The notes beneath the pieces are model-generated. The model made no database searches. It was given only the letters and a program-made list of their open reading frames with translations, and had not been told where the DNA came from. The position numbers were made by a program, and so were the translations under genes. From Martelella mediterranea (GTDB taxonomy: Bacteria; Pseudomonadota; Alphaproteobacteria; Rhizobiales; Rhizobiaceae), in assembly GCF_021021415.1 (NCBI RefSeq), contig NZ_JAINWJ010000014.1:89740-153739 (forward strand): a stretch of 64,000 nt of DNA, read 5' to 3'. This document shows positions 9,496 to 18,202 of this stretch, in pieces. How positions within the stretch are numbered: the stretch's first letter is position 1; each line of letters begins with the position of its first letter.

Positions 9496-11901
9496 ATGAC
9501 CGACATGACCCTCGACGAAAAGCTCGACGCGATGACGCTTGCCGAGCAGGTCAGCCTGCTCTCCGGCGCGTCCTTCTGGCGCACGGCAGCCATCGATCGC
9601 CTCGGCATTCCAGCCGTGAAGATGACCGATGGCCCAAATGGCGCGCGCGGGGAGGATTTTTCCGGCGGCGTGCGATCCGCCGCCTATCCGGTCGCGATCG
9701 CGCTCGCGGCGACGTTCGATCCCGACCTCGTCCATGAAATCGGCGCGGATCTGGCCCGCGAGGCGCGTTCGAAGGGCGCGCGCATTTTGCTCGGCCCGAC
9801 CGTGAACATGCATCGCAACCCGCTCAACGGGCGCAATTTCGAGTGTTTTTCCGAGGATCCCGTTCTCGCCTCGACCATGGCGGTCGCCTATGTCAGGGGC
9901 GTCCAGTCGCAGGGCGTCGCCGCCACGATCAAGCATTTCATCGGCAATGAATGCGAGCATGAGCGCCGCACCACCAGTTCCGAGATCGACGAGAAGACGC
10001 TGCGCGAGATCTATCTCCCGCCCTTCGAGGCGGCTGTGAAAGAGGCCGGCGTTGCCTGCGTGATGACCGCCTATAACGCGCTCAACGGCGTCCATACCTC
10101 CGAAAATCCGTGGCTGCTCGATACCGTCCTGCGCCAGGAATGGGGGTTTGAGGGCGTCGTGATGTCGGACTGGACGGCAACCCATTCAACCGCAGCGGCC
10201 CTTGTCGCCGGTCTCGATCTCGAAATGCCGGGACCGGGGAAATTCCGCGGCGACATGCTGGTCGAGGCCGTCGAAAACGGAGATGTGCCGCGCGAAGCCG
10301 TCCGCCGCGCCGCCCGAAGGGTGCTGAGGCTGATCGAGCGCGTTGGTGCGAAAACGACTGACGATCTGGAGACCGAGCGCGCCGAGGACCGGCTCGAAAC
10401 GCGCACCCTGATCCGTCGCGCCGGCGCGGAGGCCGCCGTCCTGCTGAAGAACGACGGCGATCTACTGCCGCTCGCCGGCCCGACGCCCCGCCGCATCGCC
10501 GTCATCGGCCCCAATGCGGCAAGGGCGGTGATGTTCGGCGGTGGCTCGGCCCAGATCAATGCCCATTATGCGATCTCTCCGCTCGAAGGCATCCGCGCGG
10601 CGTTTCCCGATGCGCAGGTCGACTATGCGCTCGGCTGTCCCGGCGACCGTTACCTGCCGCTGATCGACGGCCCCATCGACATCCGTTTTTTTGCGGGAAC
10701 CGATTTTTCCGGCCCGCCAGTGCTCACCAAGACCGGTGCCAGGAGCGAGTTCCGCTGGTTCGGGCCGGTGGCGGCCGAGGTCGATCACCGCGCGTTTTCG
10801 GCACGGCTTTCGGCTCGCTACGAGGCGCGCGAAACGGGATGGCATGAGATCGGCCTGATGAGCGCGGGCACCAGCCGCCTCGCCATCGATGGAGAACCTA
10901 TTCTCGAAGCATGGGAGACTTGGACGCGCGGCTTCAGCTATTTCGGCCATGGCTGCGCCGAGCGGCGCGGCCGGGTCCATCTCGAAGCCGGAAAACGCTA
11001 TGAAATCAGCGTCGATTACGCCTGCGGCGACGGCATCACCACCACGCTGAAGGCCGTGCGCTTCGGCCTCAGGGCGCCCTCGGCGCTCGGTTCGCTCGAG
11101 GATGCCGTGGCGCTCGCGCGCAAGGTCGATGCGGTCGTCGTGGTCGCCGGCCTCAACGACGACTGGGAAACCGAGGCGGAGGACCGCGAAAGCTTCGACC
11201 TGCCGCCCGCGCAGAACGCGCTGATCGAGGCGGTGGTGGCTGCAAACCGCTCGACCATCGTCGTCATGCAGTCCGGGGCGCCCGTTGCCATGCCCTGGGC
11301 GGCAAAAGTGCCAGCGATCCTGCAATTATGGTATCCGGGCCAGGAATGCGGCAACGCGCTGGCCGACATTCTTACGGGCAAAGCCGAGCCGGGCGGACAC
11401 CTGCCCCAGAGTTTTCCCGCCGAGGGTGAGGACTACGGCGCGCTCACCCGGTGCCCCGAGGCCCACGGCAAGGTTGTCTACGCCGAAGGAACGGCCATCG
11501 GCTATCGCGGCTTTGCCGCGCGCGGCACGCGGCCGCAATTCCCCTTCGGCCACGGCCTTGGTTACGCAAGGATCGAATTTATCGATGCACGGCTCGCCTG
11601 CGCGGGATCGGCGGTCACTGTCGAGCTTGATCTTTCCAACCGGTCGGAGCGCGCCGGCGGCACGGTCGCGCAGATCTACCTGATGAGCGAAACCGGCGCG
11701 CCGATACGCCTCGTCGGCTTTTCGAAGGTCACGCTCGAAGCCCGTGAGGCCCGGAGCGTCACAATCACGATCCCGGAACGCAGGCTTTGCACATGGGACC
11801 CCGACCAGCGCGCGTGGGTACGTACCCCCCTCCCCCTCACACTTGCCATCGGCGCTTCGTCCGCAGATTTTAGCATTATGAAAACCGTCGCGCCTGAATA
11901 G
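9496..11901 (+). CDS. Glycoside hydrolase family 3 beta-glucosidase-like enzyme with PA14-like insert
   Basis: An 801-aa GH3 enzyme, probably hydrolysing beta-linked glycosides. The N-terminal catalytic barrel contains KHF at 146-148 and the nucleophile Asp225 in VMSDW. The C-terminal GH3 domain starts near 310, is interrupted at about 380-520 by a PA14-like beta-domain as in many beta-glucosidases, and ends in a fibronectin III-like domain (about 690-790). There is no signal peptide, so the enzyme is cytoplasmic and acts on imported material. It lies 15 bp after the permease and is the last gene of the LacI-controlled operon. Exact sugar specificity is not visible. Confidence 0.92.
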   Translation: MTDMTLDEKLDAMTLAEQVSLLSGASFWRTAAIDRLGIPAVKMTDGPNGARGEDFSGGVRSAAYPVAIALAATFDPDLVHEIGADLAREARSKGARILLGPTVNMHRNPLNGRNFECFSEDPVLASTMAVAYVRGVQSQGVAATIKHFIGNECEHERRTTSSEIDEKTLREIYLPPFEAAVKEAGVACVMTAYNALNGVHTSENPWLLDTVLRQEWGFEGVVMSDWTATHSTAAALVAGLDLEMPGPGKFRGDMLVEAVENGDVPREAVRRAARRVLRLIERVGAKTTDDLETERAEDRLETRTLIRRAGAEAAVLLKNDGDLLPLAGPTPRRIAVIGPNAARAVMFGGGSAQINAHYAISPLEGIRAAFPDAQVDYALGCPGDRYLPLIDGPIDIRFFAGTDFSGPPVLTKTGARSEFRWFGPVAAEVDHRAFSARLSARYEARETGWHEIGLMSAGTSRLAIDGEPILEAWETWTRGFSYFGHGCAERRGRVHLEAGKRYEISVDYACGDGITTTLKAVRFGLRAPSALGSLEDAVALARKVDAVVVVAGLNDDWETEAEDRESFDLPPAQNALIEAVVAANRSTIVVMQSGAPVAMPWAAKVPAILQLWYPGQECGNALADILTGKAEPGGHLPQSFPAEGEDYGALTRCPEAHGKVVYAEGTAIGYRGFAARGTRPQFPFGHGLGYARIEFIDARLACAGSAVTVELDLSNRSERAGGTVAQIYLMSETGAPIRLVGFSKVTLEAREARSVTITIPERRLCTWDPDQRAWVRTPLPLTLAIGASSADFSIMKTVAPE

Positions 11902-11919
11902 TAGTAGGTGGTTTGGGCG

Positions 11920-11954
11920 GATCATCCACGATTTTTTTGCAAACGTGGATGATC
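11920..11954. terminator. 11-bp perfect inverted repeat between convergent genes (possible bidirectional terminator)
   Basis: GATCATCCACG (11920-11930) and CGTGGATGATC (11944-11954) form a perfect stem around a 13-base loop that contains seven Ts. It lies between the end of the GH3 gene and the end of the convergent lyase gene. Position suggests a terminator for both, but the T-run is in the loop and not after the stem, so a protein-binding site is also possible. Confidence 0.45.
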
Positions 11955-11976
11955 TCCTGCCTGATATCAAAGACCA

Positions 11977-12891
11977 TCAGGCCCCTTCCACGGGTCGCTC
12001 ACCGCCGGCCAAGGCAATCGCGGTTGCAAAACGGTCTATCTCGGACAGGCCGAATTCGGTTGGCCGAAGAGCAGGCGCACGGTCCCTCACCTCTTCTATG
12101 CCGGCCTGCGAGGCGAACAGACGCTTGCCGTAGCAGAGCATGGCGGGAACGGAGCGCGACATGAACACGATCGCCGGCAGAATTTGACCGTGAATGCGTT
12201 CCGCCTCGGCCACATCGCCGTTCTGCCAGGCATTGAAAAGCCGCACCTGCGCCTTCACGAAGTCCGGCGCCGGGATCAACCCCACGCCGCCGGAGCGCAG
12301 CAGCGAGATGAACTCGATGCCGCCATGACCGCCGAAAACCCGGTAGGCGCCTTCAGAATCCCTGATGACGCGAGCGATATCGACCGAGAAGCCTTCGCCT
12401 TTGAGCAAGGTGATGTTGGGGTGCTGACGGTTCAGTTCTACGAGTCCTGTGGTCGACAGAGAGACATCGAGATTGACGGGATTGTTTTGAACGGCGACCT
12501 CGATATCCACCGCATCGGCGACGTGGCCGAAAAAGCGGATCAGGTCGGCCTGGGACGTGCCCTTGATCGCCGGCGGTTGCAGGATGACCCAGTCCGCACC
12601 CGCCCTAGCCGCGGCCCTTGCAAAGGCAACCTGGCCGGCGGTTGAGGGTTCGCCAACGGTCACTGCATAGGGCACCCTGCCGCCAATCATCTCTCCGACC
12701 ATTTCCGCAAGATGAAGGCGCTCATTGACGTCCATCTTGTGCACCTCGGTGACAAGCCCCAGCACCGCGATCCCATGCGCGCCCGCTTCGATGCAGTATT
12801 CGACCTGGCGCGCCATGGCGGCACGGTCGAGACGGCCCTGATCGTCCCAGAAGGCATAGAGGATCGGGTAAATGCCCTTCCAGTCGCTCAT
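11977..12891 (-). CDS. DHDPS (DapA)-family lyase/dehydratase, sugar-acid type (copy 1)
   Basis: A 304-aa (beta/alpha)8 barrel of the dihydrodipicolinate synthase / N-acetylneuraminate lyase family. The Schiff-base Lys is K164 in ITLLKG. Where true DHDPS has the Tyr of YNxP, this protein has QNNP (135-138), so it is unlikely to make dihydrodipicolinate. In context it probably cleaves or dehydrates a 2-keto-3-deoxy sugar acid. It overlaps the dehydratase gene by 4 bp and is the last gene of the operon that starts with the binding protein at 18106. A second homologue lies at 14072. Confidence 0.85.
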   Translation of the reverse strand: MSDWKGIYPILYAFWDDQGRLDRAAMARQVEYCIEAGAHGIAVLGLVTEVHKMDVNERLHLAEMVGEMIGGRVPYAVTVGEPSTAGQVAFARAAARAGADWVILQPPAIKGTSQADLIRFFGHVADAVDIEVAVQNNPVNLDVSLSTTGLVELNRQHPNITLLKGEGFSVDIARVIRDSEGAYRVFGGHGGIEFISLLRSGGVGLIPAPDFVKAQVRLFNAWQNGDVAEAERIHGQILPAIVFMSRSVPAMLCYGKRLFASQAGIEEVRDRAPALRPTEFGLSEIDRFATAIALAGGERPVEGA

Positions 12892-14075
12892 GCCGTCCCC
12901 TTTCGGATATGTTCGAACACCGCCTCGTTCGGCACGACGCCCAGGCCCGGACCTGTCGGAATGGTGTAATGCCCGGCCCCGCAGGCCATGTCGCCATCGG
13001 TGAAGGCAAGGTTTCGGTCGAAGATCGAGTGCTGGTATTCGTGGTAGGGTACGCGCTGGAGCGCCGCGGTTGCCTGAAGCGAGGCGGCGGTGAAGATGCC
13101 GATCGAGATGGAAGCATGCGGAATGACATTGACATGGAAGGCGTGGGCCATGACGCCGATCCGGGAAAATTCGGTAATCCCGGTATGGCCGATCTCCGGC
13201 TGGATGATGCCCATGGCGCGGGCTTCGAACCGCGGGCGATATTCATAGGTCGTGCGCCATTCCTCGCCCAGCGCCAGCGGCACGCCGATGCCGCGCGCAA
13301 CCCGCGCCTGGCCTTCCAGATCCTCCGGCTGGCAGGGGGCTTCGGCAAAATAGAGGTTGAACGGCTCCAGCCGCCGGATCAGGCGGATCGCCTCGCTCGC
13401 TTCGAATTTCCAGTGCAGGTCGACCATCAGGTCGATATTGGGACCGACCGCCTCGCGCAGCGCTTCCATCTCGCGGACAATGCCGTCGTCGCTGACGGCT
13501 GCGGCGAATTTGATGGCGCGAAACCCCTTGCCGACCCATTCGACCGCGAGCTGGCAGCGTTCCGCCAGCGTCGCCTTGGGCAGGCCTGAGACATAGGCCG
13601 GCAGCGTCTCGTGCCGGCGGCCGCCCAGAAGCTGGGCCACAGAAAGGTTCGCCAGCCTGCCGAACAGATCCCAGCAGGCGATATCGACGCCGGCCAGGGC
13701 ATCGACATAATAGCCGCCGAAAAAGCCGCGCACCCGCATCAGGTCGTAGAGGTCCTCATGGATCACCGCGGCATCGGACGGGTCGCGGCCGAGCATCACC
13801 GGGGCCAGAAGGTTGTCGATGATCGCCTTGACGGCCTCGGGCGCTGCAATCCCGTAGGTCTCGCCCCAGCCCACCATGCCGCTTTCGCCGGTGATCTTGA
13901 CCAGCACCGTGAGATCGGATGAGGGATAGATCGAACGGTTGCCCTTGCGGACCAGATAGCCCTTTTCATTGATGAACTCGCCTTCGCGCAGCGGCCCGAG
14001 ATAGGGAACCGCGCGCGGAATGTCGATGATGAAGGTTTCGACCTTTGCGATCGCATCCAGTTGATTGCGGCTCAT
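12888..14075 (-). CDS. Enolase-superfamily sugar-acid dehydratase (mandelate racemase type)
   Basis: A 395-aa member of the mandelate racemase/muconate lactonizing enzyme family. Metal ligands are visible as D219 (VDLHW), E245 (FAEAP) and E271 (ALGEE), and the C-terminal half has IGHTG (H297) and the general-base-like His320 in VNVIPHA, as in aldonate dehydratases of the GalD/mandelate racemase subgroup. It should dehydrate an aldonate to a 2-keto-3-deoxy acid for the two flanking DHDPS-family lyases. It overlaps both neighbours by 4 bp. The stereochemistry of the substrate cannot be read from sequence. Confidence 0.87.
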   Translation of the reverse strand: MSRNQLDAIAKVETFIIDIPRAVPYLGPLREGEFINEKGYLVRKGNRSIYPSSDLTVLVKITGESGMVGWGETYGIAAPEAVKAIIDNLLAPVMLGRDPSDAAVIHEDLYDLMRVRGFFGGYYVDALAGVDIACWDLFGRLANLSVAQLLGGRRHETLPAYVSGLPKATLAERCQLAVEWVGKGFRAIKFAAAVSDDGIVREMEALREAVGPNIDLMVDLHWKFEASEAIRLIRRLEPFNLYFAEAPCQPEDLEGQARVARGIGVPLALGEEWRTTYEYRPRFEARAMGIIQPEIGHTGITEFSRIGVMAHAFHVNVIPHASISIGIFTAASLQATAALQRVPYHEYQHSIFDRNLAFTDGDMACGAGHYTIPTGPGLGVVPNEAVFEHIRKGTA

Positions 14076-15010
14076 ATGATCGTTTCCTGTTCTTCCCGCG
14101 TCGCCTCGGCAAGCGGATCGTTCTGAAATTCCGGTGACAGGCGCTGCAAAAGCGCCGCCAGTTCGGCGCGGTCGCCGGCATCCATCTTCGGCCCCTTGCC
14201 GCGCACATGGGTGGTCGCCAGCACACCGCGCCGGCGCAGCGTCTCCTTGGTCATGTGCATGCGGAAGACGGCCTGGAAGGTGAGCGCAGGCAGGCTGACT
14301 TCGTAAAGGCGCCGCGCCTCGTCCCGGTCGCCGCGCTGCCAGGCGCCCACCATGCGCACATGCAGATCGGCAAACTCACTGGCCGGCATCGTGCCAAGCC
14401 CGCCGCGCGCCAGTTCATCGATGACATAGCGCCCACCCGCGCCGCCGAAGACGCCCTCGATCGCATCGCCGCAGGCCTCGCGGATCAGCGTCAGGTTCTG
14501 CCCGCAGGGCAGCGTCTCTTCCTTGACGTAGCGGATCGCGGGAACGGCGCGGGCGAGCGTCGCCATATCATCCGCCTTCAATCCCGCCCCGATCGGCACC
14601 GGCTGGTTCTGCAGCATCAGCGGCAGCGGACTGTCGGCGCCGATCTGCTCGAAATAGGCAAGCTGGGCATTAAGATCGTGGCCAATGGCCCCTTGGGCGA
14701 TGACCATGGCGACGGCCGCCCCTGCTCGTGCGCCGCGCTCGATATGTGTCAGCACGGCATCCGGATCGGGATCACTCGCCCCGACGATGAAGGGAATACG
14801 CCCCTGCAGGCGTGCGCCGAGACGCGCGACCAGCAGGCCGCGCTCATCCGCGCTCAGCGTGTCGACCTCGCTGGCAACGCCGGGAAAGACGCAGCCCCCG
14901 GCGCCTGAACGCAGAACGAAGTCGATGACCCGGTCAAACTGGTCGGGCGCAACCGCGCCGTCATCGCCAAAGGGGGTGCACAGAACTGGAAAGACACCGG
15001 ACAATTTCAT
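14072..15010 (-). CDS. DHDPS (DapA)-family lyase/dehydratase, sugar-acid type (copy 2)
   Basis: A 312-aa barrel enzyme, homologous to but clearly diverged from the copy at 11977. The Schiff-base Lys is K163 (YVKEE). The YNxP Tyr motif is again replaced, here by QNQP (134-137), so both copies belong to one non-DHDPS subgroup. The frame is open upstream to 15118, but the ATG at 15010 begins a normal family N-terminus (KLSGVFPVLCTPF) and overlaps the permease stop by 4 bp (ATGA), so it is the start. Two such enzymes in one operon may act on different steps, for example dehydratase and aldolase. Confidence 0.85.
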   Translation of the reverse strand: MKLSGVFPVLCTPFGDDGAVAPDQFDRVIDFVLRSGAGGCVFPGVASEVDTLSADERGLLVARLGARLQGRIPFIVGASDPDPDAVLTHIERGARAGAAVAMVIAQGAIGHDLNAQLAYFEQIGADSPLPLMLQNQPVPIGAGLKADDMATLARAVPAIRYVKEETLPCGQNLTLIREACGDAIEGVFGGAGGRYVIDELARGGLGTMPASEFADLHVRMVGAWQRGDRDEARRLYEVSLPALTFQAVFRMHMTKETLRRRGVLATTHVRGKGPKMDAGDRAELAALLQRLSPEFQNDPLAEATREEQETII

Positions 15011-15843
15011 TTTACGGCCCCCGCTGTTGCGCCCTGGATGAAGAAGCGCTGCAGCGCGATGAAGGCCACCGTCACCGGCAGCGCCGCCATCAGCGACGCG
15101 GCCATGGCCCCGCCCCAATCCGCGCTGGTTTCATTGAGATAGGTTAGAAGCAGGCCCGGTCCGATCGTGCGCTTGTCCTCGGAAATAATCAGCGTCAGCG
15201 AATAGAGAAGGTCGTTCCAGCTCCACATGAAGGAATAGAGAAACACCGTGACGATCGGCGGGATCGAGATCGGAAGCACGATCGTGTGCAGGATCCTCAA
15301 ATCCCCGGCCCCATCTGCGCGCGCTGCCTCGATCAGCTCATTCGGCACCTGACTGAAATAGCTGTAGAGCATATAGGTGGCGACCGGCAGCGCGAAGACG
15401 ATGTAGGAAATCATCAGCCCGAGCCTCGTATCAAGCAAACCCCAGTTGACCAGCGCCGGATAGATCGTGATCAGCAGCAGGCCGAAGGGAAACATCTGCG
15501 CCGACAGCATGAACAGCATCACCGGCCGGCGGCCGATGTAGCGGTATTTGGCGAAGGAATAGCCGGCATAGACCGCAAGCGTCGCGTTGAGCGCCGCCGA
15601 GGACGTGGAGACCAGAAGGCTGTTGCCGAGCTGGCGCAGCAGATCGCCTTCGAACAGTGCGGTCGCGAAGTGCTTCAGCGTCACATCATGAGGCCAGAAT
15701 GTCGGGCGGATGCGGTACAACTCGGCATCGGCCTTCAGCGACGAGATCACCATCCAGTAGACCGGAAAGAACAGGAAGAAACCGATCACCAGGGCGCAGG
15801 CGACAAAGCCGAGCTTGGCGCGGGTTGTCGAGAGATCGAGCAT
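15007..15843 (-). CDS. Carbohydrate ABC transporter permease, MalG/UgpE type (CUT1)
   Basis: A 278-aa inner-membrane permease with six hydrophobic segments and an EAA loop (NELIEAARADGAGDLRI). The open frame extends to 16356, but that part lies antisense-in-frame over the MalF-like gene; the ATG at 15843 starts the usual N-terminal helix and overlaps the end of the upstream permease gene by one base. It pairs with the MalF-like permease, the ATPase at 19012 and the binding protein at 16862. Confidence 0.92.
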   Translation of the reverse strand: MLDLSTTRAKLGFVACALVIGFFLFFPVYWMVISSLKADAELYRIRPTFWPHDVTLKHFATALFEGDLLRQLGNSLLVSTSSAALNATLAVYAGYSFAKYRYIGRRPVMLFMLSAQMFPFGLLLITIYPALVNWGLLDTRLGLMISYIVFALPVATYMLYSYFSQVPNELIEAARADGAGDLRILHTIVLPISIPPIVTVFLYSFMWSWNDLLYSLTLIISEDKRTIGPGLLLTYLNETSADWGGAMAASLMAALPVTVAFIALQRFFIQGATAGAVK

Positions 15844-16793
15844 TATTCGACCCCTTTCATCAGTTGGCGCAGGTAGAAATAGGCGGGCGGCATGATGGTC
15901 GCGACCCAGAGCACGCCGACGGTGGCGGCCATGCCGATGTCCCACTGCTCGAAGGCGCGGCGGTAGACTTCGATGGAAAGCACCGATGTGGCGCGCACCG
16001 GCCCGCCGCCGGTCAGCGCCCAGATCGTGTCGAAATGCTGCAGATTGCCGATCATGCCAAGCACAACGGTGACCAGCAGCACCGGCCTGAGATGCGGCAG
16101 GATGTGATCGCGGATCACCCGGTAATTGCCCGCGCCATCGACGCGCGCCGCCTCGATCTGCTCCTTGTCCATCGAGGCGAGGCCGGCGAGAAAGAACGCC
16201 ATGAACAGCGGTATCGAAAGCCACACTTTGGTGATCACCACCGCCGCCATGGCGCCCGTTGATGTGGAAAGCCAGGCGACCGGATACTCGATCAGCCCCA
16301 TATCCTGGCCGAGCGCGTTCAAGAGCCCGTAGCGTGAATTGAATATCCAGCCCCACAGAAAGGCCGAAACCGTGGCCGGCATCACCCAGGGCAGGAGCGA
16401 AAGGCCGCGAAGCGCGTTGCGACCCATGAAAGGCTGGTTGAGAATCAGCGCCCAGGCCATGCCGATGGTGATGGAAAAGAAGGTTGCAAGCGCGACATAG
16501 ATCAGCGTCGTCACCAGCGAACCGAGGATCGCCGGATCGCTCAGCACGCGGAGATAATTGCCGAAACCGATGAACTTCGGCTCGCTCATCTCGATCGTGT
16601 ATTTGTAGAACGACAGGCCGAGCGCCTCGATGAACGGCTTCAGCACGACGATGCAGAACGCCAGCACCGCGGGCAGCAGCAGCAGCATGCCGATCCGGCC
16701 TTCGCCGGCCTTGAGCCCGCCCTTGCGGGCGTAAGGCGAGACTTTGAGCGGGGGCGCGGACTGCGCCGCGCCCGTTTCGGGTTCAACGGACAT
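15843..16793 (-). CDS. Carbohydrate ABC transporter permease, MalF/UgpA type (CUT1)
   Basis: A 316-aa permease with a cytoplasmic N-terminal extension of about 40 residues, six hydrophobic segments and the loop MDKEQIEAARVDGAGNYRV that contacts the ATPase. It is co-transcribed downstream of the binding-protein gene, from which it is separated by a 68-bp gap holding a stem-loop. With the MalG-like partner it forms the channel of a CUT1 sugar importer. Confidence 0.92.
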   Translation of the reverse strand: MSVEPETGAAQSAPPLKVSPYARKGGLKAGEGRIGMLLLLPAVLAFCIVVLKPFIEALGLSFYKYTIEMSEPKFIGFGNYLRVLSDPAILGSLVTTLIYVALATFFSITIGMAWALILNQPFMGRNALRGLSLLPWVMPATVSAFLWGWIFNSRYGLLNALGQDMGLIEYPVAWLSTSTGAMAAVVITKVWLSIPLFMAFFLAGLASMDKEQIEAARVDGAGNYRVIRDHILPHLRPVLLVTVVLGMIGNLQHFDTIWALTGGGPVRATSVLSIEVYRRAFEQWDIGMAATVGVLWVATIMPPAYFYLRQLMKGVE

Positions 16794-16823
16794 GGTTTAC
16801 CTAAGAATGCTGAAGAGGGTTGC

Positions 16824-16844
16824 GGGGCGGATTTCCGCCGCCCC
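16824..16844 (-). terminator. Intra-operon stem-loop after the CUT1 binding-protein gene
   Basis: GGGGCGG and CCGCCCC form a 7-bp GC stem with a 7-base loop between the binding-protein gene and the first permease gene. There is no T-run, so it more likely protects the upstream message or partly attenuates transcription than ends it. Similar stem-loops follow four other binding-protein genes in this window. Confidence 0.55.
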
Positions 16845-16861
16845 ACTCTGGCGTTTCCCGG

Positions 16862-18106
16862 TCAGTTGCCAAGAATATCTTCCAGACGCGCCTGCATGTC
16901 GTCGGCTGCCTCCTGCGGCGACTTCTGACCCAGAAGCGACGCCTGCACCTCTTCGCCGATCACGGTCGTGACCTCGGCGCCCTGCGGCAGAGAGGCGATC
17001 GTGTTGCGCTTGGGCGAAACCGAGGCGGCAGCCCAGTCGGCGAGATACTGGTCGCTCTGCACTTCCTCCGACGCGATGCCGGACTTGGTCGCGGGAAGCG
17101 TCGAAAGGCCGACGGCATAGGGCACCAGTTCCTGGTCGGAGAGAAGATGCATCACGAATTCGACAGCGGGGCTATCGGCGCTCGCGTTCTCATCGCCAAA
17201 GACGGTCAGCACATGGCCCCACTGAATGGATACCGGGGTATCGCCCTCTTTCAAGACGGGCGCCTTGATCGGCTTCACGGCTGCATCGATCTCCTCGCCA
17301 CGGCCGGAGAAATCGCGGGCGAAGCTCAATGCCTGCGGCGCGTCGATGTAAAACGCGGTCGCGCCCTGGGCAAACAGGCGGCGCGCGTCCGGCCGGTCGA
17401 TTTCAGGGGCTGCCAGCCGTTCGGAAACGGCATCGGTCATGAATTCAAGCGCCGCAACGGCTTCGGGTGAGTTGACGGCGGGCTTGCCGTCCGCCGTCAG
17501 CGGTTCGCCGCCGAAGGTCCAGACCCAGGTGATATAATCGAGCAGGATCGAATTCGGGTTCTTGGTCGCGAGGCCAAGCGGCACGGAATTCGGCACATTG
17601 TCGCGCACGGCGACGAGAGCCGCTTTGAACTCATCCATGGTTGCCGGAATGCCCTCAACGCCCGCAGCGTCCAGAACCTCCGTGTTGGCGACCATGCCGA
17701 TCGTGCCGACGATCCATGGCAGGGCAAGCTGCTTGCCGTCGATCTCGCCCATGGCGAGGTAGCCTTCATCGAAGGTCTCGAGCAGCTTGTCGCGGCCGAT
17801 GATCTCGTTGAAGTCCTGCAGGTCATCGATATTGGCGATGATCGGCAGCAGGCGCGCCTGGCTCTGGCCGACATCGGGCAGCGTGTTGGTGCGGTCGCGC
17901 AGAAGATAGTTCTTGTTCATCTCGCCCCAGGCATAGCCCTGCGCCTCGACCTCTCCGCCATCGAAGCTTTCGATCATGCTTTCAATCAGCGGTTTGTTGG
18001 CATCTTCGGCGTAGGTCCAGGACATGAACTCCACGTCGGTCGCTGCTGCCGGCAGGGCCATAAGCGCGGCCACGGCCGTTGCCATCGCAAATCTTCCGAA
18101 TTTCAT
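16862..18106 (-). CDS. Carbohydrate ABC transporter substrate-binding protein (CUT1)
   Basis: A 414-aa periplasmic binding protein of the extracellular solute-binding family 1 type. It has a Sec signal peptide (KFGRFAMATAVAALMALPAAA) with cleavage near residue 22, then the typical VEFMSWTYAEDANKPLIESMIESF opening in two pieces of strand and helix. The ATG at 18106 is preceded by GGGAGGAG. It is the first gene of the operon 18106 to 11977, reading from a promoter flanked by two IclR-type operators. The sugar is unknown; the enzymes downstream point to an aldose or uronate oxidised to its acid. Confidence 0.92.
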   Translation of the reverse strand: MKFGRFAMATAVAALMALPAAATDVEFMSWTYAEDANKPLIESMIESFDGGEVEAQGYAWGEMNKNYLLRDRTNTLPDVGQSQARLLPIIANIDDLQDFNEIIGRDKLLETFDEGYLAMGEIDGKQLALPWIVGTIGMVANTEVLDAAGVEGIPATMDEFKAALVAVRDNVPNSVPLGLATKNPNSILLDYITWVWTFGGEPLTADGKPAVNSPEAVAALEFMTDAVSERLAAPEIDRPDARRLFAQGATAFYIDAPQALSFARDFSGRGEEIDAAVKPIKAPVLKEGDTPVSIQWGHVLTVFGDENASADSPAVEFVMHLLSDQELVPYAVGLSTLPATKSGIASEEVQSDQYLADWAAASVSPKRNTIASLPQGAEVTTVIGEEVQASLLGQKSPQEAADDMQARLEDILGN

Positions 18107-18128
18107 TTCTCACTCCTCCCAGAAATTA

Positions 18129-18145
18129 ATGAAACTTTGTTCCAA
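18129..18145. promoter_or_regulatory. IclR-type operator, downstream site
   Basis: ATGAAACTTTGTTCCAA matches the exact 17-mer found at 18185 and 21857 at 14 of 17 positions. It lies just downstream of the -10 box proposed for the binding-protein operon, where repressor binding would block transcription. Confidence 0.65.
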
Positions 18146-18150
18146 CTGTA

Positions 18151-18179
18151 TTTTTAGGCGAAAATCCGCCTTTCCGCAA
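18151..18179 (-). promoter_or_regulatory. Promoter of the sugar-acid ABC transporter operon
   Basis: On the minus strand, TTGCGG (18174-18179) and TAAAAA (18151-18156) form a -35/-10 pair with an ideal 17-bp spacer, between two copies of the IclR-type operator (18129-18145 and 18185-18201). The start codon at 18106 follows about 45 bp later with a strong Shine-Dalgarno. Geometry strongly suggests the regulated promoter. Confidence 0.6.
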
Positions 18180-18184
18180 GAACT

Positions 18185-18201
18185 TTGAAACTAAGTTCCA
18201 A
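18185..18201. promoter_or_regulatory. IclR-type operator, upstream site
   Basis: TTGAAACTAAGTTCCAA is a near-palindrome (TTGRAACTWAGTTYCAA) identical base for base to the site at 21857-21873. It sits two bases after the SDR stop codon and just upstream of the -35 box of the downstream operon. The 56-bp distance to the site at 18129 would allow looping or cooperative binding. Confidence 0.75.
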
Positions 18202-18202
18202 T

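Noticed and set aside
15844..16356. N-terminal extension of the MalG-like permease frame
   Set aside because: It lies over the MalF-like gene in another frame and reads as low-complexity Arg/Gly/His-rich sequence; the ATG at 15843 fits the family.
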